Assembly (NCBI RefSeq): GCF_900105755.1
Contig: NZ_FNTQ01000001.1
Location: forward strand, 2,976,001-3,040,000
Direction of reading: 5' to 3'
Origin: Streptomyces sp. Ag109_O5-10
GTDB taxonomy: Bacteria > Actinomycetota > Actinomycetes > Streptomycetales > Streptomycetaceae
DNA: 64,000 nt
How positions within the stretch are numbered: position 1 is the stretch's first letter; every line of letters begins with the position of its first letter. The notes below the pieces were generated by a model, which worked only from the letters and a program-made list of their open reading frames with translations, was not told where the DNA came from and searched no databases. Positions 1 through 7,722 of the stretch are shown here, piece after piece. The position numbers were made by a program, and so were the translations under genes.

Positions 1-232
1 GCACCCACAGCTGCTTGCCGACCGGCCACTTCGCCTTGGAACCCAGGTCGAAGGCGAAGACCAGGTAGACGACGTAGAGCCAGCCGTGCGCGATGGCGAC
101 GACGCGCGTGACGTCGGCCGCACCGTCGATGTCCAGCCCGTACTTGGCGATCATGCTCAGGCACAGCAGCACCAGCAGCACACCGGTGACGTAGGCCAGG
201 ACGCGGTAGCGGGTCAGCACGCTCTTTTTCAT
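1..232 (-). CDS. DUF3817 integral membrane protein (3' part missing)
   Basis: The start codon lies inside the window but the C-terminus runs off its edge, so only 77 codons are visible. The product begins MKKSVLTRYRVLAYVTGVLL and has two hydrophobic helices; the stretch GWLYVVYLVFAFDLGSKAKW is typical of the DUF3817 family of small bacterial membrane proteins, whose function is unknown. It follows the MarR gene by 66 bp on the same strand and may be cotranscribed. A second DUF3817 paralogue lies at 5887-6231. Family assignment is fairly secure; role unknown. Confidence 0.8.
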   Translation of the reverse strand, partial: MKKSVLTRYRVLAYVTGVLLVLLCLSMIAKYGLDIDGAADVTRVVAIAHGWLYVVYLVFAFDLGSKAKWPVGKQLWV

Positions 233-298
233 GGGGACGAGCGTAACCACCCGTTCCGGGAGATCTTGCCCCGGGTCACTCCTGTGCGCGGGGTGCGT

Positions 299-808
299 TC
301 AGTCCTCCTCGAAGTCGTTCGCGGCGACCCGCAGCGGCCGCAGCATCGCGAAGATCTCCCCGCACTCCTCGGCGTCGTACACCCCGAGCCCGAAGTCCAT
401 CGCCATCAGGTCGCGGGTGGCCGCCTCGACGACCTCGCGGCCCTTCTCGGTGATCGTGGCGAGCGTGCCGCGCCCGTCGTTGGGGTTGGGCCGCTTGTCG
501 ACCAGACCGGACCTCACCAACCGGTCGACGGTGTTCGTCACCGAGGTCGGGTGCACCATCAGCCGCTCGCCGATCTTCGACATCGGCAGCTCGCCGGCCT
601 TGGAGAAGGTGAGCAGCACCAGCGCCTCGTAGCGCGCGAACGTCAGCCCGTACGGCTTGACCACCGCGTCGACCTCGGCCAGCAGGATCTGCTGGGCCCG
701 CATGATCGACGTGATCGCGGCCATCGACGGGACGTTTCCCCAGCGCTGCTTCCAGAGGTCGTCGGCACGGGCGATGGGGTCGAAGGGGAGACTGAGAGGC
801 TTGGGCAC
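299..808 (-). CDS. MarR family transcriptional regulator
   Basis: A 169-residue MarR-type dimeric repressor. The winged helix-turn-helix spans about residues 55-120, with a recognition helix around VHPTSVTNTVDRLVRSG and a wing containing RPNPNDGRG; helices at both ends would form the dimer interface. It starts at a GTG only 7 nt downstream of a -10-like TAGGGT, so the mRNA is probably leaderless. TGACCG/CGGTCA half-sites and the palindrome ACCGGCCGGT cover this promoter, suggesting autoregulation. The neighbouring MFS and DUF3817 genes are possible targets. The ligand cannot be told from sequence. Confidence 0.9.
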   Translation of the reverse strand: MPKPLSLPFDPIARADDLWKQRWGNVPSMAAITSIMRAQQILLAEVDAVVKPYGLTFARYEALVLLTFSKAGELPMSKIGERLMVHPTSVTNTVDRLVRSGLVDKRPNPNDGRGTLATITEKGREVVEAATRDLMAMDFGLGVYDAEECGEIFAMLRPLRVAANDFEED

Positions 809-809
809 G

Positions 810-844
810 TGACCGACCCTACCGGCCGGTCATATAGCGGTCAG
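810..844 (-). promoter_or_regulatory. marR promoter with overlapping operator half-sites
   Basis: On the minus strand CTGACC (844-839) and TAGGGT (821-816) are separated by 17 bp, a good vegetative promoter, with the GTG start 7 nt further on. TGACCG (810-815), the perfect palindrome ACCGGCCGGT (821-830) and CGGTCA (838-843) overlay the -35, spacer and +1, as expected for MarR autorepression. Seen directly; binding is inferred. Confidence 0.55.
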
Positions 845-862
845 CCCTGTCTCGGCTTTCGG

Positions 863-2086
863 TCACCTCCCGGCCCGGTCGCCTCCGGCGGGGCGGGCCG
901 GGGACCGCCGGGCCGCCGCCGCCAGGCCGCAGCAGCACACCGTCCCCACCACCCCGGCGCCCGCCACGGCCGACCGCACCCCCACGGCCTCCGCCGCCAG
1001 CCCCGCCAGCGTCATGCCGACCCCCTGCAGGGTCATCAGCCCGGCGCTGAGCACGGTCATGGCCCGGCCGCGCAGTTCCTCGGGCACGGCCCGCACGAAC
1101 CACTGGTCAAGGCCCAGCGTGTACGCCGACCCGGCCCCCGACGCCAGCAGGAGCAGCAGCGAGAACGCGAGGGACGGGTGCAGGGCGTACCCCAGGTACG
1201 GCAGCAGGGTGAGGCAGACCAGCGGGAGGGCGATCCGCTCCCGGGCGGCGGGGCCGAGCCGGGCGCCGGCGTACAGCTCCCCGGCGACGGTACCGACCGG
1301 CAGCGCGCACATCAGCAGGCCGAGCCCCGGGGACCCGGAGCCGAGCGCGTCGGCGTAGGGGGCGGCAAGGGCCTCGGGGACGACGGCGAACATCGCCGGG
1401 ACCCAGAAGAGGAGGAGCAGCAGGCGGATGCGGCGGTCGGCGAGCAGCTGCCGGGTGCCGCCGCGCTCCCGGGCCTGCGCGCGGGCGGGGCGGCGCCGGG
1501 TGCCGAGGCGCAGCAGGACGGCCGAGGCGAGGAAGGTGCCGACGGTGATCAGCAGGGCGTGCCGCGGGGTGAGGACGGCCAGGAGCAGCCCGCCGAGGCC
1601 GTAGCCGACCAGCAGGGCGCTCTGCGCGACGATCCGCAGCAGGGAGCGGCCGAGCACGAACAGGTCGCCGCCGCCGAGGATGTCGGAGAGGGTCGCCATC
1701 CGGGTACCGGCGAACACCGGCGAGACGACGGCGAGGGCGCAGCGCAGCCCGAGCAGCACCCCGATGCCGGTTCCGGGGACCGCCATCACGACGACGCACC
1801 CCGCGCACACCAGGTCGCACACCACCAGCACCCGGCGGGCCGGGAACCGGTCGGCGACCGGGGCCAGCAGCGTGCCGCCGACCAGGTAGGGCAGGAAGCC
1901 CAGCGCGAAGGTCAGGGCGCTGAGCAGGGGTGATCCGGTGAGGTCGTACACCAGCACGGACAGCGCGATCTCGCTGACGATCACGCCGAGCATGGACAGC
2001 ACGTGGGCGGCGAAGACGGCACGGAACTCGGGCACGGCGAGGACCCGGCCGTAGCCGGCGGTTCTCTGAAGGGCAGGCGCGGACAT
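863..2086 (-). CDS. MFS family transporter (putative drug exporter)
   Basis: About 407 residues with roughly twelve hydrophobic segments and the post-helix-2 loop LAPVADRFPARRVL, which resembles MFS motif A (G-x3-DRxGRR); this points to a proton-coupled efflux carrier in the membrane. I place the start at the ATG giving MSAPALQRTAGYGRV; an in-frame GTG at 2116 would add ten residues, and neither has a clear ribosome site. It diverges from the ArsR/DUF5937 gene, a common regulator-exporter arrangement, so that regulator probably controls it. Substrate unknown. Confidence 0.85.
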   Translation of the reverse strand: MSAPALQRTAGYGRVLAVPEFRAVFAAHVLSMLGVIVSEIALSVLVYDLTGSPLLSALTFALGFLPYLVGGTLLAPVADRFPARRVLVVCDLVCAGCVVVMAVPGTGIGVLLGLRCALAVVSPVFAGTRMATLSDILGGGDLFVLGRSLLRIVAQSALLVGYGLGGLLLAVLTPRHALLITVGTFLASAVLLRLGTRRRPARAQARERGGTRQLLADRRIRLLLLLFWVPAMFAVVPEALAAPYADALGSGSPGLGLLMCALPVGTVAGELYAGARLGPAARERIALPLVCLTLLPYLGYALHPSLAFSLLLLLASGAGSAYTLGLDQWFVRAVPEELRGRAMTVLSAGLMTLQGVGMTLAGLAAEAVGVRSAVAGAGVVGTVCCCGLAAAARRSPARPAGGDRAGR

Positions 2087-2120
2087 GAACGGCAGCGTGC
2101 CCGTGCCCAGGCCCACCGCT

Positions 2121-2142
2121 TAGAGTTTCGGCACCACCCGAA
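2121..2142. promoter_or_regulatory. Divergent promoter region with ArsR-type inverted repeat
   Basis: Between the divergent MFS and ArsR genes, TTCGG-N6-CCGAA (2127-2142) lies directly downstream of a plus-strand -10-like TAGAGT (2121-2126). This is a plausible operator for the ArsR-type regulator, but the arms are short and no strong -35 is visible. Confidence 0.35.
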
Positions 2143-2182
2143 TCTTCGTTCCTTCACCCCTTCGCCCCGGAACGGTCCCGCC

Positions 2183-3175
2183 ATGCCCTCCCACCTCCAT
2201 TTCGACGAGGACGACTTCCTGCGCTGCCGGTTCGCGGTGTCGCCGCTGTGGGAGACGCAGGAGGCGGTGCGCACGCTGCGGCGGCCGGACCGGCACGGCT
2301 ATCACGCGCCCTGGCTGCGGCGGATCAGGGCGGTGGCGGCCAGTCTCGACCTGACCCCGCTGTGGCTGCTGATGCCCCGGCGCGGCCACTCGCCCGACTG
2401 GCTGGTGGCACCCCCGACGGGCCCGGCCGCCTCCGTCGAGGAGGAGCTGGCGGCCCTGCGGGCGGTGGACCCGGATACGGCCCGGGCGGACACCGCGCGC
2501 TCCCTCGCGGACACGCCGGGCGCGCTGGAATCGGCGACCGGGCGGGCCTGGCTGGCCGATCCGCCGCGCCTGGTCCGGGAGGTGACGGACGCGCTGGAGG
2601 AGGCCTGGCAGGTCCTGGTGGCCCCGGACTGGCCCCGGCTGCGCGCCCTGCTGGAGGCGGACATCGCCTTCCACTCCCGGCGGCTCGCGGAGGTCGGCCT
2701 GGGCGGGCTGCTGCCGGAGATCCACCACCGGTTCGGCTGGCGGTCCGGCACGCTGACCGTGGCCTCGCCCGGCGGCGCGTACGAGCGACGGCTGGGCGGG
2801 CAGGGCCTGGTGCTGATGCCGAGCGTCTTCACCTGGCCGGACGTGGTCAGCACGTTCGAGCCGCCGGCCCGGCCCACGGTGGTCTACCCGGCCCGGGGCA
2901 TCGGCGGCCTGTGGACCGACCCGGCCGCGGCCACGCCCGACGTCCTGGTACGGCTGCTGGGCCGGGGCCGCGCCACCGTGCTGGCCGCCCTCGCCGAACC
3001 GGCCACCACCACCGCCCTCGCCCACCGACTGCGCCTCGCCCCCTCCTCGGTCTCCGCCCACCTGACGGCCCTGCGCGACGCGGGCCTGCTGACCGCACGC
3101 CGCTACGGCCACCAGGTGCTGTACGAACGGACCCCCCTGGGCATCGCACTGGCCTCGGGACCGCGACGCGAGTAG
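2183..3175 (+). CDS. ArsR-type helix-turn-helix regulator with DUF5937 N-terminal region
   Basis: 330 residues. The N-terminal ~240 residues match the layout of DUF5937 proteins (opening LHFDEDDFLRCRFAVSPLWE), a region of unknown function in actinobacterial regulators. The last ~80 residues form a winged HTH of ArsR/SmtB type (TTALAHRLRLAPSSVSAHLT then ALRDAGLLTARRYGHQVLYE). No metal-binding cysteine pair is visible, so it is probably not a metal sensor. It is divergent from the MFS gene and likely represses it. Start chosen at MPSHLHFDEDD because the family consensus begins there; the frame is open further upstream. Confidence 0.85.
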   Translation: MPSHLHFDEDDFLRCRFAVSPLWETQEAVRTLRRPDRHGYHAPWLRRIRAVAASLDLTPLWLLMPRRGHSPDWLVAPPTGPAASVEEELAALRAVDPDTARADTARSLADTPGALESATGRAWLADPPRLVREVTDALEEAWQVLVAPDWPRLRALLEADIAFHSRRLAEVGLGGLLPEIHHRFGWRSGTLTVASPGGAYERRLGGQGLVLMPSVFTWPDVVSTFEPPARPTVVYPARGIGGLWTDPAAATPDVLVRLLGRGRATVLAALAEPATTTALAHRLRLAPSSVSAHLTALRDAGLLTARRYGHQVLYERTPLGIALASGPRRE

Positions 3176-3237
3176 CGGGCCCCCGTCGACGGCTCCCGTC
3201 ACAGCCTGCTGCGGTTCGCCAGCGCCCCGAGGGGGCA

Positions 3238-3278
3238 GCGCCCCGAAGGGGCGCGGGGAACTGCGCGACCAGCCACGA
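3238..3278 (+). repeat. Dispersed hairpin repeat, copy A
   Basis: GCGCCCC-GAA-GGGGCGC (3238-3254) followed by GGGGAACTGCGCGACCAGCC. It lies between the convergent ArsR and TetR genes, where it could terminate both. The same element recurs near 10.7, 19.0, 46.2, 50.3 and 53.7 kb. Confidence 0.8.
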
Positions 3279-3327
3279 CGACGCCGCAGACGACAGACGG
3301 CACACCGCCCCGCTTCCAGTGGCGCGC

Positions 3328-3978
3328 CTAGTTCCGGCCGGCCCGCCGCAGATGGTGCCGGACGGCTCGCTGGGCCACCGGACCAAGCTCCTCCAGCGCC
3401 GCGACCATCGCGCCGAGTTGTTCCAGGGCGTCCAGGGCCGCATGGGCGCCGGCCGTGTCGACGCCCTCGTACAGCTCGATGCCGACGAAGGACGCGGCGA
3501 CCGCGCGGGCGAGCCCGGCCGGGTCGGCGAACTCGCCGAAGGGGGTGGCCGCGAGGACCCGGACGAGCACCTCCTCCATCTCGGCGATCCACAGGTCGAG
3601 CCCGGCCGCAGTGGCGGGCCCGAGCGCCTCGTGGGTCTGGGCGCCGGCCAGCAGCTGGCCGAGCAGCGCGACATGGCCGCCCGCGCGTGCCTCCTCGTGG
3701 ATCTGCCGCCCCACGGTGAGCAGTTCGGAGAGCGAGCCGACCGCGGCGAGGCGGGGGCGGAAGCGGGCGACGGCCTGCTCGGCGCCGTACCGGCAGGCGG
3801 CGGAGAGGAGTTCGTCCACGGATCCGAAGTGGTAGAAGACCAGCGCCTGGTTGACCCCGGCCGCCGCCGCCACCGTACGGGCCGAGGTCTTGGCGATCCC
3901 CTGCTCGGTGAGCGTCCGCAGCGCGCCCTCCAGGAGCTTGTTCTTGGTCTCCAGGGACTTGGCGGTCTCCGGGCTCAC
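3328..3978 (-). CDS. TetR family repressor of the SRPBCC-DUF4166 operon
   Basis: 216 residues with an N-terminal TetR HTH (about residues 12-58: GALRTLTEQGIAKTSARTVA, then AAGVNQALVFYHFGSVDELL) and an all-helical ligand and dimerisation domain. The GTG start overlaps the stop of the DUF4166 gene (GTGA), so it is the last gene of a translationally coupled three-gene operon. Two near-identical 16-bp inverted repeats upstream of the first gene are its likely operators, which makes it autoregulated. Ligand unknown; a lipid or hydrophobic molecule is plausible given its partners. Confidence 0.9.
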   Translation of the reverse strand: MSPETAKSLETKNKLLEGALRTLTEQGIAKTSARTVAAAAGVNQALVFYHFGSVDELLSAACRYGAEQAVARFRPRLAAVGSLSELLTVGRQIHEEARAGGHVALLGQLLAGAQTHEALGPATAAGLDLWIAEMEEVLVRVLAATPFGEFADPAGLARAVAASFVGIELYEGVDTAGAHAALDALEQLGAMVAALEELGPVAQRAVRHHLRRAGRN

Positions 3979-4655
3979 CCGCGCGGCTCCTCACGGACCG
4001 GCCGCAGCCCGGGTCGCACCCCGCAGCCGCGGATGTCGGTGTACGACGCCTCGAAGGAGCCCTGGTAGCCGAAGAGCGGCCCGAAGTGCCGGTTCACGAC
4101 CCGCACCCGGACCCGGAACCGGCCGGCCCGGTCGTCGTAGGACTCGCGCACCTCGGCGGTGGCACCGACGAGTGCAGGGACCCGGACGTCCACCGGGCCC
4201 TCCCTGAACCGGTGTTCGCCGGAGCGGATCAGCAGGGAGCCGTCGGCCTCGGCACGGAGGTGCAGCTCGCTGGCGAGGTGCTGATGGGTGCCGAGGTAGT
4301 CGAGGATCCGGTCGCCCTTGGGGCTGAGCACCATCTGGGCGTCGAAGCGGCGGGGGCGGCCGGGCAGGTCGAAGGTGCGCACGAAGGTCACCGTCTCACG
4401 GCCGTAGGTGTCCGTGTAGGGCACATTCTCGATCTTGAAGGGGACGTTCCGGGCGGCCTTCGGGACCAGGATGTTGCGGGTGGCGCCCAGCGCCAGGAAC
4501 GGCTTCACGAACGCCGGCCCGTGCCAGATGCGCTCCATCACGCCGCGGCCGGTGCAGGCCTCGCCGCTCTCCAGGCCGACCGAGAAGCGCCGTCGGAGCT
4601 GCGGGTGCAGCCGGTCGAAGTCCGGACCCATGACCTTGCGGAACATCGAGGTCAC
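3975..4655 (-). CDS. DUF4166 domain protein
   Basis: 226 residues matching the DUF4166 pattern: the opening FRKVMGPDFDRLHPQLRRRF, a central RNVPFKIENVPYTDTYGRET and a C-terminal NRHFGPLFGYQGSFEASYTD. No biochemical function is known to me for this family. No membrane segment or signal peptide is visible, so it is probably cytoplasmic. The GTG start overlaps the stop of the SRPBCC gene and its own stop overlaps the TetR start, implying strict co-expression. Pairing with a START-like protein suggests a shared lipid or polyketide-like ligand; this is inference. Confidence 0.8.
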   Translation of the reverse strand: MTSMFRKVMGPDFDRLHPQLRRRFSVGLESGEACTGRGVMERIWHGPAFVKPFLALGATRNILVPKAARNVPFKIENVPYTDTYGRETVTFVRTFDLPGRPRRFDAQMVLSPKGDRILDYLGTHQHLASELHLRAEADGSLLIRSGEHRFREGPVDVRVPALVGATAEVRESYDDRAGRFRVRVRVVNRHFGPLFGYQGSFEASYTDIRGCGVRPGLRPVREEPRG

Positions 4656-5395
4656 GCCTGCTTCTCCAGGGTGTGCAGGACACGCGGGGCGGTGACCTTC
4701 GCCGACGGGGCGCGCAGGCATCGGCGGGCGGCGGGGGTGGTCGCGAGCGGGGCGACGAGGAGGGCCAGCGAGAGAGCGACCACGAGGAGGAGCGGGACCA
4801 GGAAGGCGACGGTGGGCGAGAGCGCGCCGAGGAGCGGGCCCCGGCGCAGGCCCGCGGCGCAGCCGGCGATCGTCAGCGCGCGGGCCGCCAGTTCGGCCAG
4901 CCAGTTCCGCCGGGCCCGTTCCGGGGTGATCCCGCGTTCCAGCCACAGCCGCAGCCGGTCGAAGGACCAGGCGGTGGCCCAGCCCATCAGCGGGCGCAGC
5001 ACCAGCCGGTCGGCGAGCGCCCCGAAGGCACCCCAGCGGGGCCGGTAGTCGTAACCGGTGAGGAAGCGGACGCCGTCGCCGACCGGGATGTAGCGCCAGT
5101 AGCCGCTGCCCTCGGCGAGCAGCGAGAGCGGGTGCGGGGAGGTGAAGCGCAGGGCCGAGGTGCGGGTGCCGTCGGGGCGCTCCTTCTCCCCCGCCGAGAC
5201 ACCGGTGCCGGAGATCGTCAGGAACGGGAGCACGCGGGTGGCGTAGCGGAAGCGCTGCGGCTCGCCCGCCGCACGCGGCAGGTGGTCGATCTCGGTGAAC
5301 CTCAGGTCCCAGCGTTGGTGCCGGGCCGGGTCCTGGGTGCGGGCCCACAGTTCGTCGAGGTCGGCTCGGATGTGCGCCTCTATGTAGAGACCCAT
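4652..5395 (-). CDS. SRPBCC (START-like) protein with C-terminal membrane segment
   Basis: 247 residues, first gene of the TetR operon. Residues ~1-150 look like an SRPBCC hydrophobic-ligand-binding fold: it opens with YIEAHIRADLDELWARTQDP, the classic first strand of the family, followed by RHQRWDLRFTEID. Residues ~195-222 (TVAFLVPLLLVVALSLALLV) form a strong transmembrane helix, so the domain is probably tethered to the membrane. The ATG start is followed by the family motif within five residues. Expression should depend on the promoter and two operators at 5434-5493. Confidence 0.8.
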   Translation of the reverse strand: MGLYIEAHIRADLDELWARTQDPARHQRWDLRFTEIDHLPRAAGEPQRFRYATRVLPFLTISGTGVSAGEKERPDGTRTSALRFTSPHPLSLLAEGSGYWRYIPVGDGVRFLTGYDYRPRWGAFGALADRLVLRPLMGWATAWSFDRLRLWLERGITPERARRNWLAELAARALTIAGCAAGLRRGPLLGALSPTVAFLVPLLLVVALSLALLVAPLATTPAARRCLRAPSAKVTAPRVLHTLEKQA

Positions 5396-5433
5396 TGGTG
5401 GTGTACCCCCGTCACCTGGTCCTTCGAGGGTTT

Positions 5434-5493
5434 TTTGAGCGAGCGCTCAAACCCTTCGGCGATGACGGTACCGGGTTTTGAGCGACCGCTCAA
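5434..5493 (-). promoter_or_regulatory. Promoter and twin TetR operators for the SRPBCC-DUF4166-TetR operon
   Basis: Two nearly identical palindromes, TTGAGCG-N2-CGCTCAA, lie at 5435-5450 and 5478-5493, 43 bp apart (about four helical turns). On the minus strand TTGAGC (5493-5488) and TACCGT (5470-5465) are separated by 17 bp, a good vegetative promoter. Operator 2 therefore overlaps the -35 and spacer, and operator 1 lies just downstream of the predicted start site in the ~60-nt leader. Confidence 0.75.
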
Positions 5494-5508
5494 TCGTCGG
5501 CCACGAGA

Positions 5509-5536
5509 AAACCCCGGCCGCGCGGGGCCGGGGTTT
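5509..5536 (-). terminator. Intrinsic terminator after the thiamine-binding protein gene
   Basis: AAACCCCGGCC pairs perfectly with GGCCGGGGTTT (5526-5536) around a 6-nt loop. On the minus strand it lies about 60 nt past the stop codon; it also insulates the TetR operon promoter from readthrough. Confidence 0.8.
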
Positions 5537-5540
5537 CTTT

Positions 5541-5584
5541 CCGCCGGGTTCGCTTCCGCCGGGTTCGCTTCCGCCGGTTCGCTT
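5541..5584. repeat. Three tandem copies of a 15-bp unit
   Basis: CCGCCGGGTTCGCTT occurs at 5541-5555 and 5556-5570, then once more with one G missing (5571-5584), between the terminator hairpin and the stop codon of the thiamine-binding protein gene. Confidence 0.85.
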
Positions 5585-5596
5585 CCGCTGCTGCGG

Positions 5597-5890
5597 CTAC
5601 TGGGCGAGGTACCGCTCGACCGTCGCCACCTTGCTGGTGAGTCCGTCGGCGACGCCGGGGCGGATGTCCGCCTTGAGGACCAGGGAGACCCGCGGGGCGC
5701 GCGCCTCGACGGCGGCGACGGCCCGCCTGACGACGTCCATGACCTCGTCCCACTCACCTTCGATCGAGGTGAACATGGCGTCGGTGCGGTGGGGCAGCCC
5801 GGACTCGCGGACCACCCGGACGGCGTCGGCGACGTACTCCCCGACGTCCTCGCCGACACCGAGCGGCGTGACGGAGAAGGCGACGATCAT
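5597..5890 (-). CDS. MTH1187 family thiamine-binding protein
   Basis: 97 residues with the MTH1187/YkoF-type ferredoxin-like layout: an N-terminal strand [10 protein letters not shown], the motif [20 protein letters not shown] and a final [13 protein letters not shown]. Members bind thiamine or related pyrimidines as small cytoplasmic tetramers; their physiological role is unclear. The ATG overlaps the stop of the upstream DUF3817 gene (ATGA), so the two are translationally coupled. Length is normal for the family. Confidence 0.85.
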   Translation of the reverse strand: MIVAFSVTPLGVGEDVGEYVADAVRVVRESGLPHRTDAMFTSIEGEWDEVMDVVRRAVAAVEARAPRVSLVLKADIRPGVADGLTSKVATVERYLAQ

Positions 5891-6231
5891 GCGTTCACGA
5901 CCCCTTCCTTGCGGGCGCGGGCCGCGATGACCTCGTCCTCGGCGGCGCGCTTGAGCCTGCGCTCGGCGAAGAAGCCGCCGGTCGGCAGGACGGAGAGGAC
6001 GAAGTAGAAGAGGCCGGTCTTCAGGGGCCACTTGGTGCGGTTCCAGGCGTCGGCCCAGAAGATCACGTAGAGGATGAACAGGACACCGTGGACCGCGCCC
6101 ATCACGGGCACCGCGTTGAAGTCCGTGGTCCGCTTGAGCACCGAGCAGACGAGGAGGATCAGGAAGGAAACGGCCTCCGGGGCGGAGACCAGGCGGAGGC
6201 GGCGGATGGCGGTGGCGGTCTTGATGTCCAC
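5887..6231 (-). CDS. DUF3817 integral membrane protein
   Basis: 114 residues with three predicted membrane helices ([51 protein letters not shown]) and a basic C-terminal tail. The H-x7-Y motif and the [11 protein letters not shown] loop match DUF3817. Function unknown. It is the first gene of a two-gene unit with the thiamine-binding protein. Paralogous to the partial gene at 1-232. Confidence 0.85.
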   Translation of the reverse strand: MDIKTATAIRRLRLVSAPEAVSFLILLVCSVLKRTTDFNAVPVMGAVHGVLFILYVIFWADAWNRTKWPLKTGLFYFVLSVLPTGGFFAERRLKRAAEDEVIAARARKEGVVNA

Positions 6232-6262
6232 GGGTCACCTTCGGTGGGAGAGACGTCCACTC

Positions 6263-6282
6263 TTTGTGAACGCGAGCACAAA
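6263..6282. promoter_or_regulatory. Inverted repeat in the DUF3817/AIM24 divergent region
   Basis: TTTGTG-N8-CACAAA is an AT-rich palindrome in a GC-rich 200-bp divergent intergenic region, 32 bp from the DUF3817 start. It is a possible operator; no cognate regulator is identified. Confidence 0.35.
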
Positions 6283-6431
6283 CGTCCTGCCATTGTGGCA
6301 AAGGGGCGGCGCGGACCCGGCGCGGGGGTGGCGACGGCACCGCTGGCAGCCGCACCCCTAAGGGGCGGATCGGGGGTGATGTCCACCCACGGGACCTGTC
6401 GCCGCCGCCTGCCTGCGGCTACCTTCGCAGC

Positions 6432-7070
6432 GTGGCGATGTTCCGACTCCAGGGCAGCAAGGTGCTCGCCGTCGAGATGACCGGGGACGCCGTGAAGGCG
6501 AAGAACGGCTCGATGGTCGCGTACGACGGGCAGATGGCGTTCAAGAAGCTGAGCGGCGGCGGCGAGGGGCTGCGCGGGATGGTGACCCGGCGGCTCACCG
6601 GCGAGCAGATGACGGTGATGGAGGTGAAGGGGCACGGGACGTGCTGGTTCGCGGACCGGGCGTCCGAGATCAACCTGGTCGGCCTGCAGGGCGACAAGCT
6701 GTACGTCGAGTCCAGCAACCTGCTCGCGACCGACGCGGGCCTGCGCACCGGCACGACGTTCACCGGCCTGCGCGGCGCCTCCCAGGGCAACGGCCTGTTC
6801 ACCACGACGGTCGAGGGCCACGGCCAGGCGGCGATCATGTCGGACGGCCCGGCGGTGGTGCTCAGGGTCAGCCCGCAGTACCCGCTGACCGTCGACCCGG
6901 GTGCCTACATCGCCCATCAGGGCAACCTCCGCCAGTCCTTCCAGTCGGGTGTGACCTTCCGCACGTTCCTCGGAGAGGGCGGCGGGGAGGCCTTCCAGAT
7001 CCGGTTCGAGGGGGACGGCCTGGTGTACGTGCAGCCGAGCGAGCGCAACACGATCGCGGGGGACGTCTGA
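6432..7070 (+). CDS. AIM24 family protein, first of three
   Basis: 212 residues of the AIM24/TspB-like beta-rich fold: repeated strands with KVLAVEMTGDAVKAKNGSMV, a GHGTCWFAD turn, NGLFTTTVEGHGQAAI, and a terminal GEAFQIRFEGDGLVYVQPSE. No signal peptide or membrane helix. The GTG start (ATG two codons on) lies 6 nt after a -10-like TACCTT, suggesting a leaderless message. The second AIM24 gene begins 1 nt after its stop. Bacterial function unknown; the eukaryotic namesake is a mitochondrial protein linked to inner-membrane organisation. Confidence 0.85.
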   Translation: MAMFRLQGSKVLAVEMTGDAVKAKNGSMVAYDGQMAFKKLSGGGEGLRGMVTRRLTGEQMTVMEVKGHGTCWFADRASEINLVGLQGDKLYVESSNLLATDAGLRTGTTFTGLRGASQGNGLFTTTVEGHGQAAIMSDGPAVVLRVSPQYPLTVDPGAYIAHQGNLRQSFQSGVTFRTFLGEGGGEAFQIRFEGDGLVYVQPSERNTIAGDV

Positions 7071-7071
7071 G

Positions 7072-7722
7072 ATGGCCCTGCGCGAGGTGAACTCGAAGAT
7101 GGTCGAGGCGACCGTGGTGCCCGGGCAGCGGCTGTTCAGCCAGCGCGGCGCGATGCTCGCCTACAAGGGCGAGGTGTCCTTCACGCCCAACATCCAGGGC
7201 GGCCAGGGCGGACTGATGTCGATGCTCGGCCGCCGGGTCGCCGGCGAGGCGACCCCCCTCATGACCGTCGAGGGCAGCGGTACGGTCTTCTTCGGGCACG
7301 GCGGCCACCACGTCCACGTCATCACCCTCACCGGCGACACCCTCTACGTCGAGGCGGACCGGCTGCTCGCCTTCGAGGGCACCCTGCAGCAGGGGACGAT
7401 GTTCATGGGTTCCCAGGGCGGCGTGATGGGCATGGTCCGCGGCCAGGTCACCGGCCAGGGCCTGTTCACCACCACCCTAAAGGGCCACGGCGCGGTCGCC
7501 GTGATGGCCCACGGCGGGGTCTTCGAGATCCCGGTCACCCCGCAGCGCCCGGTCCACGTCGACCCCCAGGCCTACGTCGCCCACCACGGCGACGTGCGCA
7601 ACAAGCTGTCGGCCGCCCTCGGCTGGCGGGAGATGGTGGGCCGCGGCTCCGGCGAGGCCTTCCAGCTGGAGCTCAGCGGCAACGGCATGGTGTACGTGCA
7701 GGCGTCGGAGGAGAAGCTGTGA
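7072..7722 (+). CDS. AIM24 family protein, second of three
   Basis: 216 residues, clearly paralogous to the preceding protein: both carry NGLFTTT/QGLFTTT-x-KGHG, a VDPxAYxAHxG motif and an end of GEAFQLELSGNGMVYVQASE. Its stop overlaps the GTG of the third gene (GTGA), so the cluster is translationally coupled. Conserved Gly and His at matching places suggest a common scaffold, possibly a hetero-oligomer; this is inference. Confidence 0.85.
   Translation: MALREVNSKMVEATVVPGQRLFSQRGAMLAYKGEVSFTPNIQGGQGGLMSMLGRRVAGEATPLMTVEGSGTVFFGHGGHHVHVITLTGDTLYVEADRLLAFEGTLQQGTMFMGSQGGVMGMVRGQVTGQGLFTTTLKGHGAVAVMAHGGVFEIPVTPQRPVHVDPQAYVAHHGDVRNKLSAALGWREMVGRGSGEAFQLELSGNGMVYVQASEEKL

Noticed and set aside
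86..1933. 615-codon plus-strand frame across the first 2 kb
   Set aside because: It reads Arg/His/Gly/Gln-rich nonsense across the DUF3817, MarR and MFS genes, which have clear domains on the other strand.
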